From contig NZ_JANXCG010000043.1 of the NCBI RefSeq assembly GCF_025060375.1, forward strand, positions 1 through 49,529: DNA of 49,529 bases. Reading direction: 5' to 3'. The DNA comes from Meiothermus sp. (GTDB taxonomy: Bacteria > Deinococcota > Deinococci > Deinococcales > Thermaceae). The translations under genes and the position numbers were made by a program. Positions 34,449-42,273 of this stretch are shown here, piece after piece (the stretch's first letter is position 1; each line of letters begins with the position of its first letter). Under the pieces are notes generated by a model. That model was not told where the DNA came from and made no database searches. It worked only from the letters and a program-made list of their open reading frames with translations.

Positions 34449-35839
34449 ACCCGCACCTCCTGGGTTTCCTGGTAAAACTTCAGGAGCAGGTTCCCGAGCA
34501 TGGCCCTGCGATAGGCCGCGCTACCGCGGTGGTCGTCGATGGGCTGGAACTCACCCCGCAGGACCTCTGCAGCAGCCCGCACAGTGTGCCCTTCCCAAGG
34601 TTTGCCTACCAAAAAGGCCTCGGTCCGGTAGGCCCGCACTGGGGTGGGAGCCACCCCACCTAGGCCAATGCGAAGCCGCTTCACCTGGCCCTCCTCCAGC
34701 TCCAGGGCAAAGGCCGCAGCCACAGTGGAGATGTCATCCAGGCGGCGCTTGGCCACTTTGTAGAAGCGGGCTGTGGGGGCTAGGGGCAGGGGTATCCGCA
34801 CCGCCCGGATAAGCTCGCCAGGCGCCAGAGCGGTCCTGCGGTAGCCGGTGAAGAAGGCCTCCAGCGGCAACGTCCGCTCGCCCTCTGGGCTGACAAGCAC
34901 CACCTCAGCCCCCAGGGCCAGCAGCACGGGGGGGCCGTCGCCGATGGGGGAGGCCGTCCCCAGGTTGCCCCCAAGGGTAGCCCGGTTGCGAATTAGGCGG
35001 GAGGCGAAAAGGGGAAACCACCCCGAGAGGAGGGGGATGCGGCCCTGCAGGCTGCGCTCGAGCTCTGAAAGGGTCAGGCCGGCCCCAAGCTCCACATACG
35101 CCGATTCCCAGCGCAGGGTCTTTAGCTCGGGGAGGGCGCTTAGGTCGAGGAGGGCTTCGGCGCGGGCGAAGCGCTGGTTGACCTCCACCCCAAGGTCGGT
35201 GCCGCCCGCCAGCAGCCGAGCCTGGGGGTACTCGGCCCACATCTGGAAAAGCTCAGCCAGGGAGGTCGGGCGCAGGTAGGTGCGCTGGACAGTGTAACGC
35301 ACCGGCCCCAGCGGGGGCGCCGGCCGCTCCAACCGCTGGACCAGGGGATCGTCTGGCGGGGGCTCCCCCAGGGAAAGGGCTGCGTCCCGGATGGGGCGGT
35401 AGCCGGTGCAGCGGCAGAGGTTGCCCGAGAGGGCCTCGAGGTCAAAGCCCTGTCGCCCCCTGCGGTAGTACTCCGCGGCCATGCTCACCACAAACCCCGG
35501 CGTGCAGTAACCGCACTGCGAACCCCCCTGGAGCATAGCCTCCTGCACCGGGTGGAGCCTGCCCCCCTGGGCCAGCCCCTCCACCGTCCAAACCTCCTGG
35601 TCCGCTAGGCTCGGGAGAAGCAACAAGCAGCCGTTCACCGCCTCCAAGCGCGAGGCCTGGCCGTCAGAGCGCAACAGCAACACCGCGCAGGCCCCACACT
35701 CCCCCTCGGCGCAGCCCTCCTTGCTGCCGGTGAGGCCCCTACCCCGCAACCAAGAGAGCAGGGTGGTGTGGGGGTCTACCCCGCTAATCCAGACTGCCTC
35801 GCCGTTGAGCCTAAAGCCGATGGTATCCATAAACACCAT
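34445..35839 (-). CDS. xdhA: Xanthine dehydrogenase, iron-sulfur/FAD subunit
   Basis: Passes electrons from the molybdenum subunit through two 2Fe-2S clusters to FAD and on to NAD. The 464 residues fuse the two parts. The plant-type ferredoxin domain is EGCAEGECGACAVLL with a later Cys in NGCL. The second cluster domain is CGYCTPGFVVS with GNLCRCTGYRP. The FAD domain follows (ARLLAGGTDLGVEV; NRATLGGNLGTASPIGDGPPVLLALGA) with a CO-dehydrogenase-like C-terminal part. I chose the ATG at 35839, behind a GAGGGG stretch; an ATG three codons later is also possible. It leads the xdhABC operon, and a palindrome lies about 45 bases upstream. Confidence 0.92.
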   Translation of the reverse strand: MVFMDTIGFRLNGEAVWISGVDPHTTLLSWLRGRGLTGSKEGCAEGECGACAVLLLRSDGQASRLEAVNGCLLLLPSLADQEVWTVEGLAQGGRLHPVQEAMLQGGSQCGYCTPGFVVSMAAEYYRRGRQGFDLEALSGNLCRCTGYRPIRDAALSLGEPPPDDPLVQRLERPAPPLGPVRYTVQRTYLRPTSLAELFQMWAEYPQARLLAGGTDLGVEVNQRFARAEALLDLSALPELKTLRWESAYVELGAGLTLSELERSLQGRIPLLSGWFPLFASRLIRNRATLGGNLGTASPIGDGPPVLLALGAEVVLVSPEGERTLPLEAFFTGYRRTALAPGELIRAVRIPLPLAPTARFYKVAKRRLDDISTVAAAFALELEEGQVKRLRIGLGGVAPTPVRAYRTEAFLVGKPWEGHTVRAAAEVLRGEFQPIDDHRGSAAYRRAMLGNLLLKFYQETQEVRV

Positions 35840-35882
35840 ACCCCTCGCCGGACCACCCCCGGGCACACACAGCGCTCCGATT

Positions 35883-35899
35883 TGGTATACAGAATACCA
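35883..35899. promoter_or_regulatory. Operator-like palindrome upstream of xdhA
   Basis: TGGTATACAGAATACCA has 6-base arms TGGTAT/ATACCA around a 5-base spacer, 44 bases before the xdhA ATG. On the minus strand it contains TATTCT, a possible -10. The shape resembles sites bound by GntR/FadR-type repressors, but no such regulator is encoded in this window. Confidence 0.5.
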
Positions 35900-35916
35900 C
35901 CCGGCTGGGCCCATCC

Positions 35917-37341
35917 TTATGGTGAACCTGGCCAAGCTCCCTGGCTTCGACTGGGGTTGGCCGCCTCCATCGCCCCCTTTCCCACGGGCGAGGTAATGCG
36001 CCGGATGAATATATCCACCAGCCTGGGGTCCAGCTTCTTCCCCTTGAGCCGCTGAAGTTCCTCGATAATCTCGGCGGGCGTCCAGGCCCGTTTGTAGGGG
36101 CGGGGGCTGTAGAGGGCATCAAAGGTGTCCACCACGGCAAAGATGCGGGCCAGGAGGGGGATGTCCTGCCCCTTTAGCCCATCAGGGTAACCCGTACCGT
36201 CCCAGTTCTCGTGATGGTGCCGGACCACCTCGAGGGTCTCCTGCGGCAGGAAGGGGACCCGGGAGAGCATCTCCCACCCCTTGGTAACATGAGTCTTCAT
36301 CACCTCCCACTCCTCCTCGGTAAGCTTGCCGGGTTTTCGGAGTATGTGGTCGGAAATGGACAGCTTTCCTATATCGTGAAGATAAGCACCCCAGCGCAAA
36401 AACTTACGCATGCTGGCATCCAAACCCACGTCTTGAGCGAGCTGGTCTGCCCAGGCCGCCACCCGCCTAGTATGCCCCTGGGTCTCGTGGTCGCGGAACT
36501 CTAAGGCCAACCCCAGGGCCCTGAGGGTCCCGTCGTATGCGTCCTCGAGCTGCCTCAAGGCCTCCATCTGCCCGAGCTGGGCCCCCATGATCCGGGCCAG
36601 GGAGTTGACAATGGCCTTCTCCTTAGCCTCAAAAGGCCGATGACCCTCACGGGCCAGGATGACCACCCCCAGTGGGCGTTTCTGCCGCGCCGAAACCGGC
36701 ACAGCCGCGGTGGACCAGCCCACGCTCTCGGGTATGCCCTCCAGGTAGTTACCTACGGTGAAGCTGTCGGTTAGGGAGGCCAGGCTGCTGAGCTTCTGCT
36801 GGGGAAGGTGCCGCCCCCGGTAACGCTCCAGCCCCCCTCGTGCGCTGACCACCACCGGCCTTCCCTCCCGGAAGCGGACGAAGGCCAGATGGGGGGCAAT
36901 TTTCAGGTTGTGCAAGGCGGTCATAGCGCTCTCGGTCAGCTCCAGAGGGTCAGCGGCGTTGCTGATGGCCAAGCTACCCTCCTCGAGCAATTGCATGTAG
37001 CGGAGCGACTCCTCCAGCTCCCGCTTTCTCCGCCAGTCCCGCTCCCGCAACATCGCCACAAACCCTAAGGCCATGACCCCCGGTAGGGTGGTGACGAGCA
37101 GGTTGTCCCAGCTGAATCCTCCCCAAGGGTAAAGGCACTGCAACAGGTTGCTCCCCAACAGCAGGGGCACCACCCATCCCAGGCCCCTGAGGCCGGCCTG
37201 CCAGGTCAAGGGGATGAGGAAGAGAAAGGCAAAGGCCTGGTAGTCGTCGGGCAGAAAGAGGAGCGAAAAACCAACCCAGACCAAGAAAGTCAGCAAGCTC
37301 AAGAGCTTGGGGTCGTAGAAGGTCCGCCTCAGACGGGTCAT
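35917..37341 (-). CDS. Membrane-bound GAF / HD-GYP domain protein
   Basis: A 474-residue signalling protein. About 95 N-terminal residues form three to four transmembrane helices (LLSLLTFLVWVGFSLLFLP and others). A short coiled coil (RERDWRRKRELEESLRYMQLLEEG) leads into a GAF domain (about 110-255). The HD-GYP domain carries LEFRDHETQGHTRRVAAW, the HD pair in AYLHDIGKLSISD, and HHHENWDGTGYPDGLKGQDIP. Intact HD and GYP motifs indicate a cyclic-di-GMP phosphodiesterase facing the cytoplasm, probably tuned by ligand binding to GAF. A TAGATT box lies 12 bases before the ATG. It is on the same strand as, and between, tRNA-Lys and xdhA. No GGDEF protein is in the window. Confidence 0.9.
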   Translation of the reverse strand: MTRLRRTFYDPKLLSLLTFLVWVGFSLLFLPDDYQAFAFLFLIPLTWQAGLRGLGWVVPLLLGSNLLQCLYPWGGFSWDNLLVTTLPGVMALGFVAMLRERDWRRKRELEESLRYMQLLEEGSLAISNAADPLELTESAMTALHNLKIAPHLAFVRFREGRPVVVSARGGLERYRGRHLPQQKLSSLASLTDSFTVGNYLEGIPESVGWSTAAVPVSARQKRPLGVVILAREGHRPFEAKEKAIVNSLARIMGAQLGQMEALRQLEDAYDGTLRALGLALEFRDHETQGHTRRVAAWADQLAQDVGLDASMRKFLRWGAYLHDIGKLSISDHILRKPGKLTEEEWEVMKTHVTKGWEMLSRVPFLPQETLEVVRHHHENWDGTGYPDGLKGQDIPLLARIFAVVDTFDALYSPRPYKRAWTPAEIIEELQRLKGKKLDPRLVDIFIRRITSPVGKGAMEAANPSRSQGAWPGSP

Positions 37342-37353
37342 AATGCTGCCCCC

Positions 37354-37359
37354 AATCTA
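37354..37359 (-). promoter_or_regulatory. -10 box of the HD-GYP gene
   Basis: TAGATT on the minus strand, 12 bases before the ATG at 37341; no suitable -35. Confidence 0.45.
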
Positions 37360-37388
37360 GCACCGGCAGGTGCGGGGGCCAGTTCATT

Positions 37389-37420
37389 TGACAAAAGCGA
37401 AGGCCGGGGTTTCCCGGCCC
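37389..37420 (-). terminator. Terminator after tRNA-Lys
   Basis: On the minus strand GGCCGGG (37419-37413), a short loop and CCCGGCC (37408-37402) are followed by TTCGCTTTTG. The T-run is interrupted, so termination may be partial and allow read-through into the HD-GYP gene. Confidence 0.6.
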
Positions 37421-37422
37421 TA

Positions 37423-37498
37423 TGGTGGGCTGTGCAGGACTCGAACCTGCAACCTACTGATTAAGAGTCAGCAGCTCTACCGGTTGAGCTAACAGCCC
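37423..37498 (-). tRNA. tRNA-Lys (anticodon CTT)
   Basis: A complete 76-base cloverleaf. The acceptor arms are GGGCTGT and ACAGCCC with discriminator A and encoded CCA. The D arm is GCTC/GAGC. The anticodon loop CTCTTAA between GCTGA and TCAGT gives CTT, reading AAG. The T arm is GCAGG-TTCGAGT-CCTGC. A consensus promoter lies just upstream and a terminator follows. Confidence 0.97.
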
Positions 37499-37510
37499 AA
37501 GCAGATGTTA

Positions 37511-37539
37511 AATCTAAGCACCCCGCCAAGGCTTGTCAA
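37511..37539 (-). promoter_or_regulatory. Consensus promoter of tRNA-Lys
   Basis: TTGACA (37539-37534), 17-base spacer, TAGATT (37516-37511) on the minus strand, 12 bases before the mature tRNA 5' end. Confidence 0.8.
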
Positions 37540-37595
37540 GGGAACCCCTGGGGAAAAGCGCCCTCCCAAGGCTTTTAGACCGGCACCTTTGCGAT

Positions 37596-37609
37596 TATGA
37601 TTCTGTGCA
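37596..37609 (+). promoter_or_regulatory. -10 box of the nucleoside transporter operon
   Basis: TATGAT at 37596-37601, eight bases before the ATG at 37610. TTTTAG lies 17 bases upstream as a poor -35. The transcript is probably leaderless or nearly so. Confidence 0.5.
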
Positions 37610-39109
37610 ATGGGCAAACCCCTCCTTCAACTGCGGGACATCACCAAGCGCTTCCCAGGGGTAGTGGCCAACGACAGGGTAAGCCTCGAGCTCTACCCCG
37701 GTGAGGTGCTCGCGCTCCTAGGGGAGAACGGGGCTGGCAAGTCCACCCTCGTCTCCATTCTCTACGGCCTCTACCGACCCGATGAGGGAGAAATTCTGGT
37801 AGAGGGCAGCCCGGTGCGCATAGCCTCTCCGGTGGATGCCCTCCGCTACGGCATCGGCCTGGTCCCCCAGCACCCGGTGCTGGTGGACCGGCACACCGTG
37901 GCCGAAAACCTAGCCCTAGGCCTTGGCAGCGCCCTCTTCCCCAGCCGACGCATCCTGCCCCTCATCGAACGAATCGCCGGAGCGTACGGTCTGCAGGTAG
38001 ACCCTAAGGCCTACGTGCACCAGCTCTCCCCGGGCGAGAAGCAGCGGGTGGAGATCGTGCGGGCCCTGCTGCGGGGGGCCAAGGCGCTCATCCTAGATGA
38101 GCCCACCAGCGTGCTCACCCCCCAGGAAGCCCAGGCCCTCTTTAGGGTGATGCGCGAGCTGAGGGCGGCGGGAAAGTCAATCATTTTCATCTCACACAAG
38201 CTCGAGGAGGTGCTCTCCATTGCAGACCGGTGCGTGGTGCTGAGACGGGGGCGGGTGGTCGGCAACCTACCCAGAGAGGAGGCCAGCAAGACCAGGCTGG
38301 CCGAGCTGATGGTAGGGCGCCAGGTGAGCTTCGAGCGCCGGCGGCAGACCCCCGATCCAGGCCCGGTCCTCCTAAAGGTGGAGGGCCTGACGGCCCGCTC
38401 CGAGCGAGGGCTGCTCGCCCTGCGGGGGGTGGGCTTTGAGCTGCGCTCGGGGGAGGTGCTGGGTATAGCCGGCATCGCCGGCAACGGCCAGAGCGAGCTG
38501 GTGGAGGTGCTGGCCGGCCTGCGCCTCCCCCAAGGAGGGCGGGTGCTGCTGGAGGGCAAGCCCCTGCCCTCTGACCCCGCCCGGCTTTTCGCCTTAGGGG
38601 TAGCCCACATTCCAGAAGACCGCATCCGCATGGGCAGTGTGCCCAGCATGAGCGTGGCTGAGAACCTGGCCCTGCGCAACTTCGACCAGCCTCCCCTGGC
38701 GCGCGGCGTTCTGCTCGACCCCAAGGCGATGTCCGCCCAAGCCGAGGAACGGGTGAGGGCATACGCCATCGCCACCCCCAGCGTGCACACCCCTGCCCGG
38801 CTCCTCTCTGGAGGCAACCTGCAGAAGGTGATTCTGGCCCGAGAACTCTCCACCAAAGCCCGGCTTATCCTGGCGGTGCACCCCACCTACGGGCTGGACA
38901 TCGGGGCCGCCGAGCAGGTCCACGAGGCTTTGCTGCAGCAAACCCGGCTGGGGGCTGCGGTGGTGCTGGTCTCCGAGGATCTAGAAGAGCTCCTATCCCT
39001 CTCCGACCGGATTGGGGTAATGCACCGGGGGGAGCTGCTCGGCCCCTATGGGGCGATGGAGGTCTCCCGTGAGCAGATCGGCCTTCTGATGACCGGAGGT
39101 GCGGCGTGA
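37610..39109 (+). CDS. Nucleoside/simple-sugar ABC importer, ATP-binding protein
   Basis: A 499-residue fused double ATPase of the RbsA/NupO type that powers uptake through the two following permeases. The first half is a full ABC domain: Walker A GENGAGKSTL, signature LSPGEKQRVE, Walker B LILDEPTSVLT and switch His in IFISHKLEE. In the second half the P-loop is GIAGNGQSE, the signature LSGGNLQKV and the Walker B LILAVHPTYGLD. This degeneracy is normal for the family. Its GTGA stop overlaps the next permease. Taken with the BMP protein and the nearby xanthine dehydrogenase, the cargo is probably a purine nucleoside or base. Confidence 0.9.
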   Translation: MGKPLLQLRDITKRFPGVVANDRVSLELYPGEVLALLGENGAGKSTLVSILYGLYRPDEGEILVEGSPVRIASPVDALRYGIGLVPQHPVLVDRHTVAENLALGLGSALFPSRRILPLIERIAGAYGLQVDPKAYVHQLSPGEKQRVEIVRALLRGAKALILDEPTSVLTPQEAQALFRVMRELRAAGKSIIFISHKLEEVLSIADRCVVLRRGRVVGNLPREEASKTRLAELMVGRQVSFERRRQTPDPGPVLLKVEGLTARSERGLLALRGVGFELRSGEVLGIAGIAGNGQSELVEVLAGLRLPQGGRVLLEGKPLPSDPARLFALGVAHIPEDRIRMGSVPSMSVAENLALRNFDQPPLARGVLLDPKAMSAQAEERVRAYAIATPSVHTPARLLSGGNLQKVILARELSTKARLILAVHPTYGLDIGAAEQVHEALLQQTRLGAAVVLVSEDLEELLSLSDRIGVMHRGELLGPYGAMEVSREQIGLLMTGGAA

Positions 39110-40158
39110 GGCTCGAGCCCCTCCCCAACCCCTCGCCCCTGCGGTCGGTAGGCGTCACGCTGCTGGCCTTGGGGCTGGCCTTCGCCCTGGTGGGTGGGGT
39201 CTTCTGGGCCTATGGTCTGAGCCCGCTCGAGGCTTACCGCACCATGCTGGAGGGCACGCTGCTGGACCCCCGGGGCTGGCAGGAGGTCCTGAGGCGGACC
39301 ATTCCCCTGCTGCTCATCGGGGCAGGCCTCAGCCTGGCCTTCCGCACCCAGTTCTACAACATCGGAGCTGAAGGGCAGCTCCTACTGGGAGCCGTGCTGG
39401 CCGCAGGGGTGGCCCTGTTCCTCCCCCTACCCCCGGCCTTGAGCCTTCCCGCCATGGCCTTGGCCGCAGCCCTGGGCGGGGCCCTGTGGTGTGGGCTAGC
39501 TGCCTGGCTCAAGAACCGCTTCTACGTCAACGAAATCCTCACCACCCTGATGCTCAACTACGTGGCCCAGTCGTTGGTCATCTACCTCATCAACGGTCCC
39601 TGGCGGGGCAAGGACGTACGGGGCTACATCTACTCCGACCGTTTCGCCGAGTACCAGCAGCTCCCGGTGCTCCTGGGCTCCAACGTGCACTGGCCTACCC
39701 TGGCGCTTGGGATCGCGCTGGCGCTTTTGTTGCAGCTTCTGCTTTTCCGCTCCACCCTGGGCTTCCGGCTGCGGGTGGTGGGGGAAAACCCGGGGGCAGC
39801 CCGGTACCTGGGCATCTCCCAAAGCCGCGCCTTCCTGGTGGTGGCGCTCATCACCGGGGGAGCAGCTGGCCTGGCAGGGTTCGGGGAAATTGCGGGCATC
39901 CACCACCGCCTTATCGAGCCCACCCAGCTCTCCTCTGGCTACGGCTTTACCGCCATCATCGTGGCCTGGCTGGCTCGAGGCAATCCGGCCCTGGTGCTTC
40001 TGACCGCCCCCTTGATGGGCCTGATCCTGGCTGGGGGGGATGTCCTCAAGGTGAGCTTTAACTTGCCTTTTCGTATCGTGGACGTGTTTAGCGGGGTGAT
40101 GCTCTTCGCCCTCATCGGGTCGGAGCTCTTCCTGCGCTACCGCTTGCGCCATAGATGA
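39106..40158 (+). CDS. Nucleoside ABC importer permease 1
   Basis: A 350-residue inner-membrane permease of the BPD_transp_2 group (RbsC/NupP type). It has about eight to ten hydrophobic helices. The signature FRTQFYNIGAEGQLLLGA lies near residue 75, and LGFRLRVVGENPGAARYLGIS is the cytoplasmic coupling loop that meets the ATPase. ITGGAAGLAGFGEIAGIHHRL and GYGFTAIIVAWLARGNP follow. The GTG start overlaps the ATPase stop by four bases. It pairs with the second permease to form the channel. Confidence 0.9.
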   Translation: MRLEPLPNPSPLRSVGVTLLALGLAFALVGGVFWAYGLSPLEAYRTMLEGTLLDPRGWQEVLRRTIPLLLIGAGLSLAFRTQFYNIGAEGQLLLGAVLAAGVALFLPLPPALSLPAMALAAALGGALWCGLAAWLKNRFYVNEILTTLMLNYVAQSLVIYLINGPWRGKDVRGYIYSDRFAEYQQLPVLLGSNVHWPTLALGIALALLLQLLLFRSTLGFRLRVVGENPGAARYLGISQSRAFLVVALITGGAAGLAGFGEIAGIHHRLIEPTQLSSGYGFTAIIVAWLARGNPALVLLTAPLMGLILAGGDVLKVSFNLPFRIVDVFSGVMLFALIGSELFLRYRLRHR

Positions 40159-40164
40159 GGCTCT

Positions 40165-41034
40165 ATGGAAGAAGTCCTGAACGCACTGGCTCGAGCCCTC
40201 TCCTTTGGCACACCCCTGCTCATTGCCTGCCTGGGGGCGCTTCTCAACGAGCGGGCAGGGGTGGTGAACCTTGGGGTGGAAGGCATGATGGCCCTGGGCG
40301 CCCTGGCCAGCTTTGCGGTGGCCTACGGCGAGGCGGGGGACGGCAACCTCTGGCTGGCCGTGCTGGCGGCCATACTGGCCGGAGGCCTTTCCGCACTGCT
40401 ACACGGGTTTGTCACCATCACCCTGCAGGCCAACCAGTTCGTCTCCGGTCTGGCCCTGAGCATGGTAGGGCTGGGAATAGCTGGGCTTCTAGGCAAACGC
40501 TACGAGGGGTTGCCCCTTTTCGACCACCCTTCCGAGGAGCCCTTCATCCTGGGGGCCATGGGGCTGGCGCTGTTGCTGGCCTTCCTCTTCGGCGCCACCC
40601 GGCTGGGCCTGTCCTTGCGCTCGGTAGGCGAGAACCCAGCGGCGGCCGACCTCCTGGGGATCAACGTGCTGGCCCTCCGCTACGGGGCGGTGGTAGCGGG
40701 CGGTGCATTGGCCGGGCTGGCTGGGGCCTACCTCTCGCTGGTCTACCGCCCTTCCTGGACCGACGGAATGACGGCGGGGCTGGGCTGGATTGCCGTGGCT
40801 CTGGTCATCTTCGTCGGCTGGAACCCCCTCAGGGCCATATTCGGTGCTGTCTTCTTTGGCCTCCTCTACTACCTGCAGTTCCGGCTCCAGGGCCAAAGCG
40901 GCATCCCCAGCGAAGTGTTTGCCAGCTTACCCTACCTGCTGGTTATACTGGTGCTGGCTTTATCAGGGCTGCGTGGTCAGCAAGGCAACGCCCCCGAAGC
41001 CCTAGGCAAGCCCTATCGGCGGGGGGAGCGTTAG
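40165..41034 (+). CDS. Nucleoside ABC importer permease 2
   Basis: A 289-residue permease, partner of the preceding one (NupQ type). It starts ALSFGTPLLIACLGALLNERAGVVNLGVEGMMALGA, the family signature. It contains the coupling loop LGLSLRSVGENPAAADLLGIN and then GGALAGLAGAYLSL and GLGWIAVALVIFVGWNPL. About eight transmembrane helices are expected. It begins six bases after the first permease with GAGG before the ATG and belongs to the same transcript. Confidence 0.9.
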   Translation: MEEVLNALARALSFGTPLLIACLGALLNERAGVVNLGVEGMMALGALASFAVAYGEAGDGNLWLAVLAAILAGGLSALLHGFVTITLQANQFVSGLALSMVGLGIAGLLGKRYEGLPLFDHPSEEPFILGAMGLALLLAFLFGATRLGLSLRSVGENPAAADLLGINVLALRYGAVVAGGALAGLAGAYLSLVYRPSWTDGMTAGLGWIAVALVIFVGWNPLRAIFGAVFFGLLYYLQFRLQGQSGIPSEVFASLPYLLVILVLALSGLRGQQGNAPEALGKPYRRGER

Positions 41035-41069
41035 GCCCAAAAGCTGGAAACGGGCCCAGGAGGTGCGTC

Positions 41070-42215
41070 ATGAAGATTAGGCTTTTGGCTCTCCTTGTAG
41101 CGCTCGGTCTCGGGCTCGGCCTGGCCCAGCAGAGCAACCTCAAGGCCTGCTTTATCTACGTGGGTCCCATCGGCGACGTGGGCTGGACCTACGCCCACGA
41201 CGAGGGCCGTCGCGCCGCTGAAAAGGCCATCCCGGGCCTTACCACCCAGTACGTGGAGTCGGTCAAACCCGCCGACACCCTGGCTACCGTAGACCGGCTG
41301 GTAGCGGGCGGTTGCAACGTCATCTTCACCACTTCCTTTGACTTCATGGACCAGACCCTCGAGGCGGCCAAGAAATACCCCAACGTTATCTTTGCCCATG
41401 CCTCCGGCTTCAAGCGAGCCCCCAACATGCTCACCTACATGGCCGATTTCTACCAGATCTACTACCTCAACGGCCTGATGGCCGGGGCCCTGACCAAAAG
41501 CGGCAAGGTGGGCTATGTGGCGGCCTTCCCCATTCCCGAGCTCAAACGCCATATCTCGGCCTTTGCCCTGGGAGTGCGCGCGGTCAACCCCAGGGCCACC
41601 GTCAACGTCAAGTGGATCAACGCCTGGTACAGCCCCGTCAAAGCCCGCGAGGCCACTGAGGCCCTGATAGCCGAGGGCAACGATATTGTGGCCTTCACCG
41701 AAGACACCGCCACAGTGATCCAGACCGCAGCCCGCCGCAGGGTCCCCAGCTTCAGCCACTACAACTCCATGTACAAGTATGCCCCCGACTACGTGGTTTC
41801 AGGGCAACTTGTGGACTGGAGCGTAATCTACATCGACATCCTGAAAAAGGTACAAAACGGCACCTATACCCCCAAAAACCTGGAGAACGTGGACTACTGG
41901 TGGCTGGCACGGGAGCGGGCGGTCATGCTGGGGGCCCAGGTCGGGATGCCCATCAACCCCAAGTTTGAACCTGCCCTGAAGCAGGCCACCATGGTGGTCA
42001 ACGGCAAGCGGATGAGCGTGTACGACCGGGTGATGGAACTGTACAGGGACATCCAGAGCCCAAACCCCAAGTGGGACCCCTTCACCGGCCCTATTCGCGA
42101 TCGCAACGGGGTCCTGCGGGTGCCCGCAGGCCGCAGGATGACGGTCAAAGAACTCAACGAGATGCAGTGGGTGGCCCCAGGGGTGGTGGGCCCGGTGCCG
42201 GACGAACCCAAGTAG
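41070..42215 (+). CDS. BMP-family substrate-binding protein of the nucleoside importer
   Basis: A 381-residue extracytoplasmic binding protein of the BMP/PnrA family, which binds purine nucleosides in characterised members. A Sec signal peptide MKIRLLALLVALGLGLGLAQ comes first. The binding domain follows: FIYVGPIGDVGWTYAHDEGRRAAEKAIPG and VIFTTSFDFMDQTLEAAKKYPNV, then YLNGLMAGALTKSGKVGYVAAFP. The cleavage site lacks the lipobox cysteine common in BMP lipoproteins, so this one looks soluble or uncleaved. The ATG at 41070 has AGGAGG upstream and was chosen over a much longer reading that overlaps permease 2. It ends the importer operon, before a strong terminator. Confidence 0.9.
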   Translation: MKIRLLALLVALGLGLGLAQQSNLKACFIYVGPIGDVGWTYAHDEGRRAAEKAIPGLTTQYVESVKPADTLATVDRLVAGGCNVIFTTSFDFMDQTLEAAKKYPNVIFAHASGFKRAPNMLTYMADFYQIYYLNGLMAGALTKSGKVGYVAAFPIPELKRHISAFALGVRAVNPRATVNVKWINAWYSPVKAREATEALIAEGNDIVAFTEDTATVIQTAARRRVPSFSHYNSMYKYAPDYVVSGQLVDWSVIYIDILKKVQNGTYTPKNLENVDYWWLARERAVMLGAQVGMPINPKFEPALKQATMVVNGKRMSVYDRVMELYRDIQSPNPKWDPFTGPIRDRNGVLRVPAGRRMTVKELNEMQWVAPGVVGPVPDEPK

Positions 42216-42224
42216 GCCACTGGA

Positions 42225-42256
42225 GGCCGCGGGCACCCCGCGGCCCAGTTTTTTCT
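42225..42256 (+). terminator. Strong rho-independent terminator of the importer operon
   Basis: GGCCGCGGG and CCCGCGGCC (42225-42245) form a perfect 9-base stem around CAC, followed by CAG and six T residues. It lies ten bases after the binding-protein stop and ends just before the AddB-like promoter. Confidence 0.92.
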
Positions 42257-42261
42257 CCTTG

Positions 42262-42273
42262 TATATTGGCCTT
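42262..42273 (+). promoter_or_regulatory. Leaderless -10 box of the AddB-like gene
   Basis: TATATT at 42262-42267 followed by six bases and the GTG at 42274. This fixes the start at the GTG, not at the TTG at 42259. Confidence 0.55.

Noticed and set aside
37499-37609. Purine riboswitch before the nucleoside importer
   Set aside because: The -10 box lies eight bases from the start codon, leaving no room for a leader aptamer.
40155-41069. Long reading frame continuous with the BMP protein, adding about 305 N-terminal residues
   Set aside because: It lies out of frame inside permease 2, is arginine/glycine/proline-rich, and the true signal peptide with AGGAGG starts at 41070.
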